A DNA stretch of 64,000 nt from Gigaspora rosea (GCA_003550325.1 QKWP01000001.1:508099-572098); one strand, 5' to 3'. Counted from the stretch's first letter, positions 1 through 11,395 are shown. Notes: generated by a model not told the origin, from the letters alone. Translations and numbers: made by a program.

Positions 1-269
1 TACGATTTGATTGGTTTTCTATCACGTGAACGCACCTGGCTTTAGACGACCCCCAAAATAGGAAATTAGATTATAATAATATGCAATTTGATTGGTCACG
101 AATATATATATTAATAGAAATGCATCCGATTAGCCCATATGATGTTATTCATGGTAGACTGTATTGGGTTCAAAATTCAACTTCATTTCAAAATAACGTA
201 CATGGCATTTATCCAAATCATGCGCAGGCCAGCTAATTAACGCGTTATTTCACGCTTATACATTAAGGT

Positions 270-997
270 TAGGGTCTGGAATCGGATAGCCCGATTGATT
301 TTGGAATTTTTGATGGCTGTAAAATAGTGTTCCATAATTGGTGCATAGGCCGAAATCAGTATATGTAATTAGTATGATAAACTCAATTTCGGCAGACAGG
401 CTATATTGTGCCTAACATGCACCTGTTACCAGTGGCAGGTCTTTAAAGTTAAGTAGATTCGGGCCCAAGCCCGGCCCGTGGGCCCAAATCCCCCTGACTT
501 TAAAGACCTGCCACTGGTAACAGGTGCATGTTGGGCACAAATGTAGCCTGTCTGCCGAAATTGAGTTTATTATACTAATTACACATACTGATTTCGGCTT
601 ATACACCAATTATGGAACACTATTTTTCAGTGTTGGCATTTGGACTATGTCCAATAAAAATTTTATTTGGACATGGACAAATATGGACATGGACTAATCC
701 AAATCATGTCCATGTCCATATCTTTTCTGTATTGAAATTTTCGGAATATTCCGGACTTTCACCAAAGTTTAGCCTCAATTTTGGTTTATATTCGGAATAT
801 TTCGGAGCTGTAGCCTATGCGTTTTATTTGGACTAAGTGTCTTATGTCCAATAAAATAATATGGAAAATATGGACATAGTCCATAAATGTCCATGTCCAA
901 TGGTCCATATTGTCCATGTCCATATTTTGCCAACACTGCTATTTTTGCAGCAATCAAAAATTCCAAGCTCAATCGGGCTATCCGATTCCGGACCCTA
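270..997. mobile_element. hAT-type fold-back element (non-autonomous)
   Basis: The two ends are inverted repeats beginning TAGGGTC(T/C)GGAATCGG. An 8-bp direct repeat ATTAAGGT lies immediately outside at 262-269 and 998-1005, the target duplication length typical of hAT elements. The arms are long: 358-458 pairs with 497-600 around a short GC-rich centre (about 460-496), so most of the element is one hairpin. No coding capacity is visible. The right arm is interrupted by a second element at 628-938. Confidence 0.88.
628..938. mobile_element. hAT MITE nested in the fold-back element
   Basis: Terminal inverted repeats CAGTGTTGGCA / TGCCAACACTG. A perfect 8-bp target duplication CTATTTTT lies at 620-627 and 939-946. 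The interior is rich in TGGACATGG-type repeats and has no real gene. Removing it with one target copy restores the outer element's right arm, so this insertion is the younger. Confidence 0.92.
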
Positions 998-1005
998 ATT
1001 AAGGT

Positions 1006-1646
1006 ATTTCAGGAATTATGAAATAGCTGTAAAAACTCGACGATCTTTCAAATTAATATTTCGACTAATGTGCCGCAAAGTTAATGACTTGCAATTTTGA
1101 CGTATTAAGAAAAACAATGCGAAGTGATTTATCCCTACTCCTTGGTCACAAAAAACTTTACAAAAATTTATCAAAATCAAACTTGCTGAAAACAGGCCAT
1201 TTAACAGTGCCGATAATGTACCATTCAATGCAAATTTTGGCGCTTAATTTTGCTTATAATTTGCTAAATTTGCAAAATTCTAAATACTTCAAATTTTGCA
1301 ACGAACACAATAGGCTTTATACGAGAAATTTCATTGGAACATTCTTTCTATCAATCTAAAATTCTGCTTTTCCTTAATTAGTTCTTGCTTCTTCTTGCTT
1401 CACGAATTGGCATTTTGAGAAAATTTAATGGTCACTATTACACCGAAAATATTGAAATCTATCCAAATTGGGTAACAATTTATTCTTTATTACTAAGAAT
1501 TATTACGTATCTAATTTATATCTATATATAGTAACGTTTGCCCCTTACTGTTATATGCATAAATTATTCTCATAAATTCAATGCTAGAGTAAAAAAATTA
1601 TAATTAATTTCTCTTTTTTTTTTAAAACAAAAAAAAAAGAAAAAAA
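1006..1646. other. Non-coding AT-rich stretch upstream of the P450 pseudogene
   Basis: I see no gene here. The short open frames lack family motifs or a splice context. The last 100 bases are T- and A-tracts leading to the P450 start codon and would be the old promoter/5' UTR. A diverged copy of these tracts precedes the relic at 9.7 kb. Confidence 0.5.
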
Positions 1647-3910
1647 ATGGTTTGGATTTATCTCTTGCTAGCATGTATCTTGTGTTATTATATCTTAAGT
1701 TCAAATACTACTCGTGGCCTTAAAAAACTCCCTTCTCCTCCGGATCGCTTATTTTATTTTGGTTAGTATAAAATAATCAGGATTATCATTATGTATTATG
1801 ATTTATTGGGAAATTTCGTCTTGCCATCCATTGCTTCAATAGCATATCTTAGCTTTTTTCCTGTAATTCGTATGCAGAGTCAAAATTTAAGATATATGCG
1901 ACATAAAAATTTATGGTAACAAAAATTTTATCTCTATGTGGCTACTTATAAATGATGCTCATTAATGTTTATAATAGTGAAATAAAAACATTGTTTAGGC
2001 AAATTATGTGACCTAAATTGCCTTATATCTGTTATATACATATTTATATTACCATTACGATTTGAAATTATTTATTTTAAAAAAATCTTTTTGTAGGTCA
2101 TTTTTTCCAAATTGGAGATAAACCACATAAGAAGTAAGAAAAAAATATAATAATAATAATATTATTATAATTGAATTATTATTATTTAATAATTTTTAAT
2201 CTAAATAGATTTACAGAATGGGCGAGAAGCTTAGGAGATATTTATAGTATACAATTGGGTCAACAAAATTGGATTATATTGACTAGTGATAAGGTTGTTG
2301 GTGAACTTTTACAAAAACGTAGGTTAATTTAAATTCTTATGCTAACTTATTATATATTAACAGCTTAGTTAGTAATTGAATAAATTATTCTTGGGGTTAT
2401 TTGTTTTAATTATAGGTGGTGCAAAATATTCAACTCGTGTGCCAAGTCATTATACTTTTAAAATATTGACTCGAGGAAAAAGTTATGCTGCTAGTCCATA
2501 TAATGAGAGATATAGAAAGATTAATCCTATTAGTAAGTATTTGAAAGTATTAATATTTTTCATGACATGAATTCCCATTGCTGATTTAAAATTCTATTTA
2601 AAAAAATAGTGCACAGTGTTTCGGGTCAACGCAGTGTAAAAGAAAACTCTTATTTACTAGATGATGAATATCGTATACTTATGCAAAACCTTTGTCAAGC
2701 ATCAGCAAAAACGAAAGATGGATTTTATCCTAAATATTTTTTTCAACTTACGGCTTTAAATGTTATAAGTCTCTTATGTTTAAACAAACGTACGGACAGT
2801 ATTGATGACCCATTTTATATAGAATTTGAAAATTTAATGGGAACACATTTAGAACTCGCTAAAGTAACAAATAGATTATCGGAATATTTTCCAATATTGA
2901 AATGGTTTCCAAACACTAAATTACATAATGCAATGATAGAGAGTGCCGGTAGCATGGAAGTTTTTCTTAGAAAATTGGTCAAGGAAGTTATAGATGATAA
3001 AGAGAAGAAACCATGTATTATTAGAGAGTTACTTCGCAAAAAGGATGAAGGAATCCTTGATGATCTAGACGTTATTTATCTAACAGATTCGATTTTTGCC
3101 GCTGGAACTGTAAATATTATAAAAAGGTTTTTTTCTTCATGAATTTAAATTATTAATACGTGTATTTAAAATTTTTAGGATACAATTTCAGCAAGTTTAA
3201 CATGGCTTACTGCTGCTTTAGCTAATAATCCTCATGTTCAATCTAAGGCTCATCAAGAACTTGATCGAATAATTGGTCAATCTCGTATACCTGAATTTCT
3301 GATGAACAAAATATTCCTTATATACGTGCTATAATTAAAGAAGGTCAAAGATATTGTGGTGCACTTTATCTTGGCATACCTCATGGCATTGAAGAAGATG
3401 ACGAATATAACGGATACCATATTCCTGCAAATTCTGTGGTGGTTTTAAATCAATATGGAATTCATATGGATGAGAAAAGATATGAAAATCCAAAAGAATT
3501 TAAACCTGAAAGATTTTTAGGATTTACTGAAAGTAGCGCAGTTTTAGCAAATGGAAATTATGAAAATAGAGATCATTTCGGATTTGGAGCTGGAAGAAGG
3601 CTTTGCACTTGAATTCATATGGCATGTATAATATGTTTTGAAATAATTATTTCATTAATGTTTAATTTATTGATAAAAAAATTTATATCCTAAAAAATAG
3701 GCTGAGAGAGAACTTTTATTAGGAGTTTCTCGTCTTCTCTGGTGTTTTAAAATAGAAAATGCATCACCATTAGGTAAGGATGGTAAACCAATACCAATTA
3801 ATTTAGATAAAATACGCAATGGTATTACGGTTTGGCCTGAAGATTATAAGGTTAGATTTGTAAAAAGACATGATAATGTTGAAAAGGTTTTATCCGGTCA
3901 GAGTCAATAG
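1647..3910 (+). pseudogene. Cytochrome P450, dead paralogue (seven exons)
   Basis: Exons by splice sites and alignment to the copy at 26 kb: 1647-1761, 2097-2133, 2209-2318, 2416-2532, 2610-3109, 3179-3621, 3701-3910. All exons have the same length as in the intact copy except exon 6, which is 443 instead of 444 nt because one base is missing near 3296-3301; this throws the ExxR region out of frame. A second lesion, TGA at 3610-3612, replaces the glycine after the cysteine of the heme motif (FGAGRRLCT then stop). The N-terminal membrane anchor, proline-rich hinge and I-helix AGTDT (across intron 5) remain. Intron 6 begins GC rather than GT. Exon 5 is clearly more diverged from the paralogue than exons 6 and 7. 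It cannot encode a working heme enzyme without repair of both lesions. Confidence 0.93.
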
Positions 3911-4039
3911 TTAATTTTCTTCAAAGTTTATATTTAAATCCTCTACTGTACATAGTAAATAATAAATTTAATAAGAGTTTTTTCTCAAAACTTTAAATAA
4001 CTAGTTTCATCGTAAAGCTATTATTTATTGTATGAAATA

Positions 4040-4435
4040 TGGTGCAAGAAGCCTATACTAGACAATAAAATAGTATAACTTTAAAATGCATTAACTTTTT
4101 GTAGAGACAATATTTTTAAAAGCTATTTGGCAAATTTGCAGAGCTTATTATAATGAACAAAGATACTGGTCAGATTTTTAAAATTTTGCCTTTATAAAAG
4201 TTATAGCACTTTAAAGTTAGTTAAAATTGAAACACATAGTAATTATATATGAAACAATAATAATTTTAAACCGCATCAACTTTTTATAGAGAAAGTTTTT
4301 CAAAAAAATATTTGGAAATTTATAGAACTAATATTGCTCTACAAAGTTACCAGTCAGTTTCTTAAAAAACCTCTTGCACAAAAAATTATAATGATTTAAA
4401 AATTGAAACATGTTTAGTATAGGTTTTTTGCACCA
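4040..4435 (+). mobile_element. MITE, TA target, copy 1 of 3 (GGTGCAAGAAGCC family)
   Basis: Ends TGGTGCAAGAAGCCTATACT and its inverted complement (slightly diverged at the right end), flanked by TA at 4038-4039 and 4436-4437, as for Tc1/mariner-type elements. About 396 bp, no coding capacity. Two more copies lie at 5014-5411 (opposite orientation) and 5421-5794. Confidence 0.85.
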
Positions 4436-4437
4436 TA

Positions 4438-5011
4438 GTTAGTAAAATTGTTTAATAAGAGTGTTAAATTGGAACTGATTAGTTGGAATTTCCTTAGTTC
4501 AATTGAATCAGTGCAAGAATAAATGTTAACAAAGTGTTGCAGTGGTAAATATACTGTGGAAGTTGTGTGAATGTCATTTTAGATGAGAAATTGTGCGGAA
4601 TGATCTAATTAAATAAAGCCCTACTAACATTTCTTTAACTACCTTAAAACAACAGGTGCACAGAGTATAGAAAGAAAATAGATGCTATCCATGAGTTATG
4701 ACTGGGCATATCTTAGATTATGCTTTAGTATTTACAAATTATAAAATAATAAAATTTTGAATTTTAATTCAAAGATTAAAAGAAAAAATATCATTTATTA
4801 TAAAATTCACCTACAGTGGTTTTGCACCTAACATGTTTTTATTTCATGCTGGGGTTAGTATTTAGGGTTAGGTTTTCTGGGGTAGAGTATTTTTACTTAG
4901 AACAGCACATACTAATAAAAAGATGATTTCTATTTGTACACTAGTGTATGAAACACGGGTATATTGATATCTCAAAATCTTTTAACAAAAAATATTCCTT
5001 GTCAATTTTAG
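4438..5011. other. Spacer between MITE copies, with a diverged repeat at about 4806-4935
   Basis: No gene. The part at 4806-4935 starts CACCTACAGTGGTTTTGCAC and shares its order of short blocks (GTTAGTATTTA, then ATTTTTAC near the far end) with the MITE at 25281-25496, so it is probably a degenerate member of that family. Confidence 0.45.
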
Positions 5012-5013
5012 TA

Positions 5014-5411
5014 TGGTGCAAGAAACCTATAATCAACATGTTACAATTTTTAAATCATTATAATTTTTTGTGCAAGAGGTTTAAGAAACTGACTGGTAAC
5101 TTTGTAGAGCAATATTAGTTCTATAAATTTGCCAAATATTTTTTTGAAAAACTTTCTCTATAAAAAGTTGATGCGTTTAAAGAGTATTATTGTTTTATAT
5201 ATAATAATTACTATGTGTTTCAATTTTAACTAACTTTAAAGTGCTATAACTTTTTATAAAGGCGAAATTTTAAAAATCTGACCAGTAACTTTGTTCATTA
5301 TAATAAGCTCTGCAAATTTGCCAAATAGCTTTTAAAAATATTGTCCCTACAAAAAGTTAATGCATTTTAAAGTTATACTATTTTATTGTCTAGTATAGGC
5401 TTCTTGCACCA
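5014..5411 (-). mobile_element. MITE, TA target, copy 2 of 3 (inverted)
   Basis: Same family as 4040-4435 but in reverse orientation. It is flanked by TA at 5012-5013 and 5412-5413. With copy 1 it forms a long-range inverted repeat (about 400-bp arms, 580-bp spacer). Confidence 0.85.
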
Positions 5412-5420
5412 TATAAACTA

Positions 5421-5794
5421 TGGTGCAAGAAGCCTATACTAAACAATAAAATAGTATAACTTTAAAATGCATCAACTTTTTATAAGACAATATTTTTAAA
5501 AACTATAATGAACAAAGTTACTGGTCAGATTTTTAAAATGTTGCCTTTGTAAAAAATTATAGTACCTTAAAATTAGTTAAAATTTTTGAAACACATAGTA
5601 ATTATATATAAAACAACAGTAATTTTTAAAACATTAACTTTTTATAAAGAAGGTTTTTTAAAAAAATATTTGGCAAATTTATAGAACTAATATTGCTCTA
5701 CACAGTTACTGGACAGCTTTTTAAAAAACCTCTTGTTCAAAAAATTATAATAATTTAAAAATTGAAACATGTTGAGTATAGGCTTCTTGCACCA
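5421..5794 (+). mobile_element. MITE, TA target, copy 3 of 3
   Basis: Same family as 4040-4435, direct orientation, flanked by TA at 5419-5420 and 5795-5796. Shorter by about 20 bp through an internal deletion. Only 9 bp separate it from copy 2, so 5014-5794 is a near-continuous head-to-head palindrome. Confidence 0.85.
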
Positions 5795-5812
5795 TATAAA
5801 CTTTTTATACAT

Positions 5813-6112
5813 AATGACACAAATCGATGAAACTTTTTTAATCGATTAGTTGATAGATTAATCGACTAGTTGACTAATCAACTAATCGATTAGTTGAATA
5901 AATAATATACGAAACTTGGTAAAATACACGTAAGATAGCAACTGAAACAGCGGGTTGATATTCTTATATGATCAGTTGGTTAACCGACCAATCGACTAGT
6001 CGATTAATCGATTAGTTGGCAAATCGATCGACTAAGTTGGTCTTTAAAATTCAAATCGATTAGTTGTTACCTTTACAACTAAACGATTAATCCGATTTTC
6101 GATTTGTATCAC
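5813..6112. mobile_element. Probable MITE rich in ATCGATTAGT motifs
   Basis: Ends TGACACAAATCGA and, inverted, TGATACAAATCGA. The interior is dominated by palindromic ATCGATTAGT/ACTAATCGAT motifs. No clear target duplication was found, so the class is open. Confidence 0.6.
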
Positions 6113-6182
6113 TATTTTTTTAACTTCAAAGCTAAGCCTTGCCCTATCCTTAAATCAGGTAATTTTTGATTTACAATCTTTA

Positions 6183-6470
6183 TGGGGCGCGGTAAATTAA
6201 AAGAGGGCCTATGGCATTTTTTGCAAAAATGAGTTAAACGATACTAACATATAAAGCAGGCGTTTCTCTATGTAATTTGAAATTTAAAATATCAATTTAC
6301 ATAATAAAATTTTGTATGTCTACTTTTTTATTAGAAATCCAGTTGTCGATTTTTGCTGCGGAGTCATAGAAAAATGTCATGTGATGGCTAATTTAAACAA
6401 CTAATAATAGATTGTGATTGTTATTGGTCCAGCAAATTTGAAACAAGCCCTTTTAATTGACCGCTCCCCA
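6183..6470. mobile_element. MITE, TA target
   Basis: Inverted ends TGGGGCGCGGTAAATTAAAA and TGGGGAGCGGTCAATTAAAA, flanked by TA at 6181-6182 and 6471-6472. 288 bp, no gene. Confidence 0.8.
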
Positions 6471-6565
6471 TATGTTGCATGGACTTATAAATCAATTAAT
6501 ACCCGTGTTTCATACACTAGTGTTTAGTTAAATTTTCTAATTCAAAATATGTGTTTAAATACACA

Positions 6566-6681
6566 GTAGCGATGTATCGCTAGTCTATGCAGAGCTTCAA
6601 ACTGTACTTACATTAATGATTTGTAAGCACTTGAAACCCGCATATAGGACTATTAGACTAGCGACATATCGTTACAGCGAT
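6566..6681. repeat. Short inverted-repeat element
   Basis: GTAGCGATGTATCGCTAGTC near 6567 pairs with GACTAGCGACATATCGTTAC ending at about 6675, with few mismatches. The spacer is about 75 bp. Probably a small MITE; the target duplication is unclear. Confidence 0.55.
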
Positions 6682-6689
6682 AAATTATA

Positions 6690-6816
6690 AAATTCTACTA
6701 GCCAAATCCGAAACATTTCGCCCAGAGGAATTTTAATTTCGCCGAAACTAGTTTCACCCAATTTGATCTGCAAATTATCTGCAAATTCGGGTTTCGCCCG
6801 AAACACTAAATTCTAC
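6690..6816. repeat. Segment between 9-bp direct repeats, rich in TTTCGCCCGAAAC
   Basis: AAATTCTAC occurs at 6690-6698 and again at 6808-6816. The 109 bp between hold several overlapping TTTCG/CGAAA palindromes. It may be a small insertion with its target duplication, but terminal repeats are not clean. Confidence 0.35.
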
Positions 6817-7545
6817 ACCAACATTATCACAACTGGGATTATTTCATACATAAACCTTTTGACCAGAAATATGATTATGTTTTACAAGTGTAAATATGGC
6901 ATCGCTGACACCCTACAACTTTAAATTCATAAGACTATGAAAATCTCATTAAAAGAATCAGATGGATATAACATCAGATAAATTAATATTAATAAGAGGC
7001 TTAATAAGAAGTGCTTGAACGGAAAATTCACGCGCTCACCCCAACCCACTCTCAGATGAAGAAAACGTGATTCTGTCATTTCTTTACTCCTGCACTTGCA
7101 TTTCCTCACTTGCAGCCGGGGAATAACCCACTGGGCTACGATTGTTTTTCACGGGATGCCATTGCTGTTCTTGCCATCACTCAATTCTCTCATATTCCTG
7201 CCAACTTTTCAATAATATTCATCTCCGGCCTAAATTATTCGCCAGTATAGTCCAACTAACACAAAGTGTGTCGTGTAATACGAATGCTTTTCGAATAGAA
7301 TAAAGGCTAACTTTTTATGCAACGATATCGAGAATTCTAGATTCTTCATTTTTATTGCGATTGATAATTTAAAGAATTTATTTTTAATGTGCTTCTAATT
7401 GCCTATATAGAAAGGTAGAAGCTTTTAAATTTCCTGCACTGTACGTACGAATATAAAAATTTTGAGTCACAAGAAAGGATTATCCAATCAAATGCCCAAG
7501 AATAGCATACGGCACATTTTTTCCATTAAACTATACACTTCTTGC
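6817..7545. other. Non-coding AT-rich stretch
   Basis: No gene or repeat boundary could be supported here. Confidence 0.45.
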
Positions 7546-7553
7546 ATTCCGTT

Positions 7554-8460
7554 TAGGGATGTTACGGTCCAGCAAGGACCGCGGTCCGAAACAGTCTTTT
7601 GAACTGGTCTAAGCAGTCACGGTTCATAAATTTGGACCAATCCAAATCAGTCAGTCCATAATAAACTCTGCGATTACATTATGTAATGGTAAATATATAA
7701 TAGCATTTCTTTTTCAAAGATCATCACCTTAAAGCAGACAATAATGGCAATAGTACGAATGTTTATCAAATCAAGTCTTTATTGTAATTAAGCAATAACT
7801 TTGTAATCAATTTATAACCTTTTGATGTCATGTGAACATGTTTCACAGTACATACATAGATCCATTTTTTAAAAACATAACTGTGTAATTGATCTAAATC
7901 AAACTTTTTCTCAAATTAGTGTGAACTGCTATCCGTTAGATATCTAAACAATAGTAAGTCCAATGGATATCTATTGAATTTACTAATGCTTAAATATTTA
8001 ATGGATAACGGTTTACATCACTATTTCAAATAAGCTTAGATAATATTGCAAGCACAATTCTTCAATCAAAGTTGATTAATTGGAATGGGTTTTTGTGTAT
8101 ATATATCTCTTAAATATTAAAAATTGAATTAAGTGCAGTGGTTTCTTGATATATCAGGTAGCCTCATTTTTAAGTAACATTAATAAATGTATCTTTAAAA
8201 TGACTTTAAAAAATTATAAAGCCAATTAGAAAAGCACATTTAAGTAGAACATTAAAAGAAGATGTGAAAAAATTAATTATAGATATCAATATGTGTGCTA
8301 TGACAGTCATAATTATCATTCTTATTGTCTGTAGGTAGACTGATCCTTGAACCAGACTAAACTAGAACTGGTTTGTGAACCTGTTGAGGAATTTGGTCTG
8401 GCTTATGGTCCGCTACTCAGGCCTGGTCTTTTGAACCAAGACCAGACCATAATATCCCTA
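7554..8460. mobile_element. hAT-type non-autonomous element
   Basis: Inverted ends TAGGGAT(G/A)TTA(C/T)GGTC. The target duplication is ATTCCGTT (7546-7553) and ATTCCATT (8461-8468), one mismatch in eight. Near each end there are further GGTC/GACC-rich inverted blocks. 907 bp without a coding region. Confidence 0.85.
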
Positions 8461-8473
8461 ATTCCATTTTTAG

Positions 8474-8823
8474 TACAGTTGAACCTTTCCAAACCAGTAT
8501 GTATAGTGAACAAATTTTGTATTGTTATTGAGAGGTTATAAGATTTAAATCATTATACAGTTGAACCTTCCAAAACTGATCTTGTCAAATCTGATAAAAA
8601 AAATTAATCAACCAAGTCTGTTTTAGCTATATAAATTTAATAGCTTATAATGATTTCAAAGTTGATAACCTCTCAATACTGATACAAATCTATTCACCAT
8701 GCATGCCAGCTTGGGGAGGCTCAACTGTAAACTATTAAATTCATATAGCAGAAATAGACCCAGTAAATTAATTTTATATTAGATTTGACAGGTTATCAGT
8801 TTTGACAGAATCAGTTCAACTTA
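8474..8823. mobile_element. Two interleaved TA-type MITEs (CAGTTGAACC ends)
   Basis: CAGTTGAACC after TA occurs at 8476 and again at 8558. Matching inverted ends close at 8727 (GGCTCAACTG then TA) and at 8821 (CAGTTCAAC then TTA). The blocks AGAGGTTAT/ATAACCTCTC pair the first left end with the inner right end, and TTGTCAAATCTGA pairs the second left end with the outer right end. The two pairs are interleaved rather than nested. Confidence 0.6.
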
Positions 8824-9239
8824 TATAAAAAGTCAATTGAGAAAAACTACTAATAAGAACATAAGCTACATAAGCAAAGTGATAATAAAGAAGAATCAAT
8901 TATGTAAATATCAAGGCACAAAAAGTTTTGAAGATGACACCAGATTAGTATTTTCTTTTATATTGCAAATATAAAAGTAAAAATTCCAATTATAATATAA
9001 TTGGATATTTTACTTGTGCATTCTCAACACAGGAAGATGCTCCTCTTATACAAATCTGAGTTGCATTAAACAAGGTAGGCTGGTTGGTAATAGACTATGC
9101 CCATTAACAACTTTGTCAATGAATCTCAACTGATCAATACTATAATCTATTGATCCATTGATTTATTGCTTAAACTAGAGTAAAGTTATTGCCAAAAAAT
9201 TTTACACTAGTATTATTCTGTTGAAGCCATAGCTATATG
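8824..9239. other. Non-coding AT-rich stretch
   Basis: Nothing supportable was seen. Confidence 0.45.
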
Positions 9240-9540
9240 CAACTCATTGGGACCAAAAAATTTGACAATGTGCATTTATAAAACAATAAGAAAACTTGCA
9301 TTTATAGAGATTAGAAATAATATTTGAATTAGAGTTTAAAGTTGCATTTAGAGAGATACTGCATTTAAGAGATTGCTTTAGAGAGATCTAATGTATTTGG
9401 GACAGAGCTTGCATTTAGAGATAGGAGGTTAGATTTAGGGAAGTCTGACTATATTCGGGCCAGAGCTTGCATTTAGAGAGATGCTGCATTTAAGGGGTTG
9501 CATTTTGGAAGGTCTAACCGCATTAGTGACTGCAATATTA
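9240..9540. repeat. GCATTTAGAGAG repeat cluster (degenerate transposon end)
   Basis: GCATTTAGAGAG or close variants recur at least six times, interspersed with phrases such as TCTGACTATATT and GGGCCAGAGCTTGC. The same phrases occur at 10690-10850 and, inverted, in the element at 34516-34694, so this is probably a decayed end of that Tc1/mariner-like family. Confidence 0.55.
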
Positions 9541-9711
9541 ATCTTGAATTAGTAATTCATTATCTTTCTCTTTGTATATGCCAGATTTTCTTGTTGGAAT
9601 CAAGTTACCCATGTGATTATTGGCGTGTTGATGTATAACCGTATTTTGATTTGTCAACTTACTGTTAACTCAAAAATTTTTTGTATATTGCTCTTATAGT
9701 ATTTTGTCTAA

Positions 9712-10178
9712 AATTTTTCTTATAAAATCTAACATTAAAGAAAAAATTATATAGTATTCTTTTTTTTTAATAAAAAAAAGAAAAGAAAAGAATAAAAAAT
9801 CTGTTTTATTGCATGCTAGCATGTCTCACATGTTATTATATTTTCAGATCAAATACTTCACTTGATCTTAAAAAGCTCTCTTTTCCCTAGGTAACAAATT
9901 TTATTTTGGTTAATATAAAATAATTAGAACTATATTTTTAATAATTTATTATAAAGATTTGTTCTTCTTGCTATTAATTGCTATAATTGCATATTTTTAA
10001 CTTGTTTTTATATAGAGCAATCATTTTTACAATTCATTTTTACAATTCATTTTTACATTAAAATTTAAGATGCATGTGTATAATAACCAAAACTTTATCT
10101 CTATATGACTACTTAAAAATAACACAAAAATATATTCAGTAATCTTTATAATAAGTAAAATAAAATGACTGTTGTTAT
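9712..10178 (+). pseudogene. Old relic of cytochrome P450: exon 1 and part of intron 1
   Basis: From the T/A tracts at about 9745, through GCTAGCATGT, CTTAAAAA and the exon-1 end TTTATTTTGGTTA, and on into intron 1 (AAAATTTAAGAT, ACTTTATCTCTATATGACTACTT), this follows bases 1570-2005 of the P450 pseudogene. The start codon is lost and exon 1 carries indels. Similarity stops where the element at 10182 begins, and no later P450 exon follows. It shows that the family once had a third copy in this interval. Confidence 0.75.
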
Positions 10179-10181
10179 AGG

Positions 10182-10478
10182 ACCCCAGACATCTCTTATA
10201 TAGATTATAACTGGATTTTGGCCAATTTTGATCTAATTTGCTAAAAATAACAAAGCTATATTTACTTAAATAACTTCTGATCTAGTAATCAGAATTGAAT
10301 AAACTTTTTTTGTTAGATGCACCTTACTAAGAGCTTTATTTTAAAAAAAGTTATTCAAATTGAACTACTGGATGTCAAAATAATTGCCAAAAACTGTTTT
10401 TTTGCTTCTCAAATTTCAAAGATTTTTGCTAAAAAAATAAAATATGATCTCTGTACTAGATATTTGGGATTCTCTTAT
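10182..10478. mobile_element. Probable MITE abutting the P450 relic
   Basis: Left end ACCCCAGACATCT and inverted right end ATCCCAAATATCT pair imperfectly. Internal blocks (AATAACTTCTGATCTAGTAATC against AAAGTTATTCAAATTGAACTA) are also inverted. No clear target duplication. Some phrases recur near 15.1 kb. Confidence 0.5.
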
Positions 10479-10689
10479 TATCCAGAGTAATATTATTTTG
10501 TATAAAAACCAATCAGACTACTAATAGATTGTAGATATTTTTAGTTAATCAAAAGTAGCTATACTATAATATGAATAGTTATATCAAAAGATAGAAAATT
10601 GTTGATTCTATAGAGAAAATATCTCCTAAGCCATTAAAATTAGTAGTTAAATTTAGCTGTTAAAATTTAAAAATAGTTATAAGTTAGTC

Positions 10690-10850
10690 CTTCCTAAATA
10701 CAACTTTTTGAAACCAAAAATTTGTCAATATGCATTTAGATAATAATAAAAAAATTGAGGTTATAAATATATTTGGTACCAAGGTTAAAGGTTGTATTTA
10801 AAAGGAGCTTGTATTTAGATAGATTGTATTTAGAGAGATCTGACTATATC
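10690..10850. repeat. Second degenerate copy of the 9240-9540 repeat
   Basis: Shares CCAAAAATTTG(T/A)CAAT(A/G)TGCATTTA and GATCTGACTATAT with 9240-9540. Too decayed for end definition. Confidence 0.5.
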
Positions 10851-11159
10851 TGGTCTAATTTTATTAAATATTAATATATGCAGTTGCCTCTCTCTAATCT
10901 GAACAAACTATCTCAAGAAATTTTGTTTAGTATAAAGAAAGTCTGAATATAAAATTTCTTTTTCTAAACCAAACTCTAATAGAAATTCGTATATAAAGAG
11001 TTACTACTAAAAAAAAGATAAAAAAAATTATTAAGCCTATTTGATATATAATCTGCTGAATACTATAAATATATATTGTATAAATGTAAAAAAAAAACTT
11101 AAAAAAAACCAGTTTATACTATTTTTTTCAATTATTGCATTTTTTCAATTTTGTATTTA

Positions 11160-11395
11160 TAACTCACTAGGTCACTATTATCTGATATAGGTCATGGTCT
11201 GGTTTAAATATCTGATTCAGAGCATGGCCCAAATTAAAAATCTAACCTATCAGGTCACTATTATCTGATTCAGGTCATAGCTCGAGTTAAATATTTAACC
11301 CATCAAGCCACTATTATCTAACTCAGTTTATGACCCAGGTTAAATATCTAATCTGTCAGATCACTATTACCTGACCCAGATCAGAACACTAGTTT
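11160..11395. repeat. Tandem repeat, about 52-bp unit, roughly four copies
   Basis: The phrase GTCACTATTATCTGA or a variant begins near 11171, 11254, 11307 and 11359, followed each time by CAGGTCAT and GGTTAAATATCTAA blocks. The spacings are 83, 53 and 52 bp, the first interval being one unit plus a partial one. Confidence 0.7.

Noticed and set aside
4040..5794. CRISPR or rRNA-type long repeat
   Set aside because: Three 400-bp units with inverted ends and TA flanks are transposon copies.
7554..8541. Frame at 8347-8541 as a small gene
   Set aside because: It crosses the right end of a hAT element and the start of a TA MITE, so it cannot be one ancestral gene.
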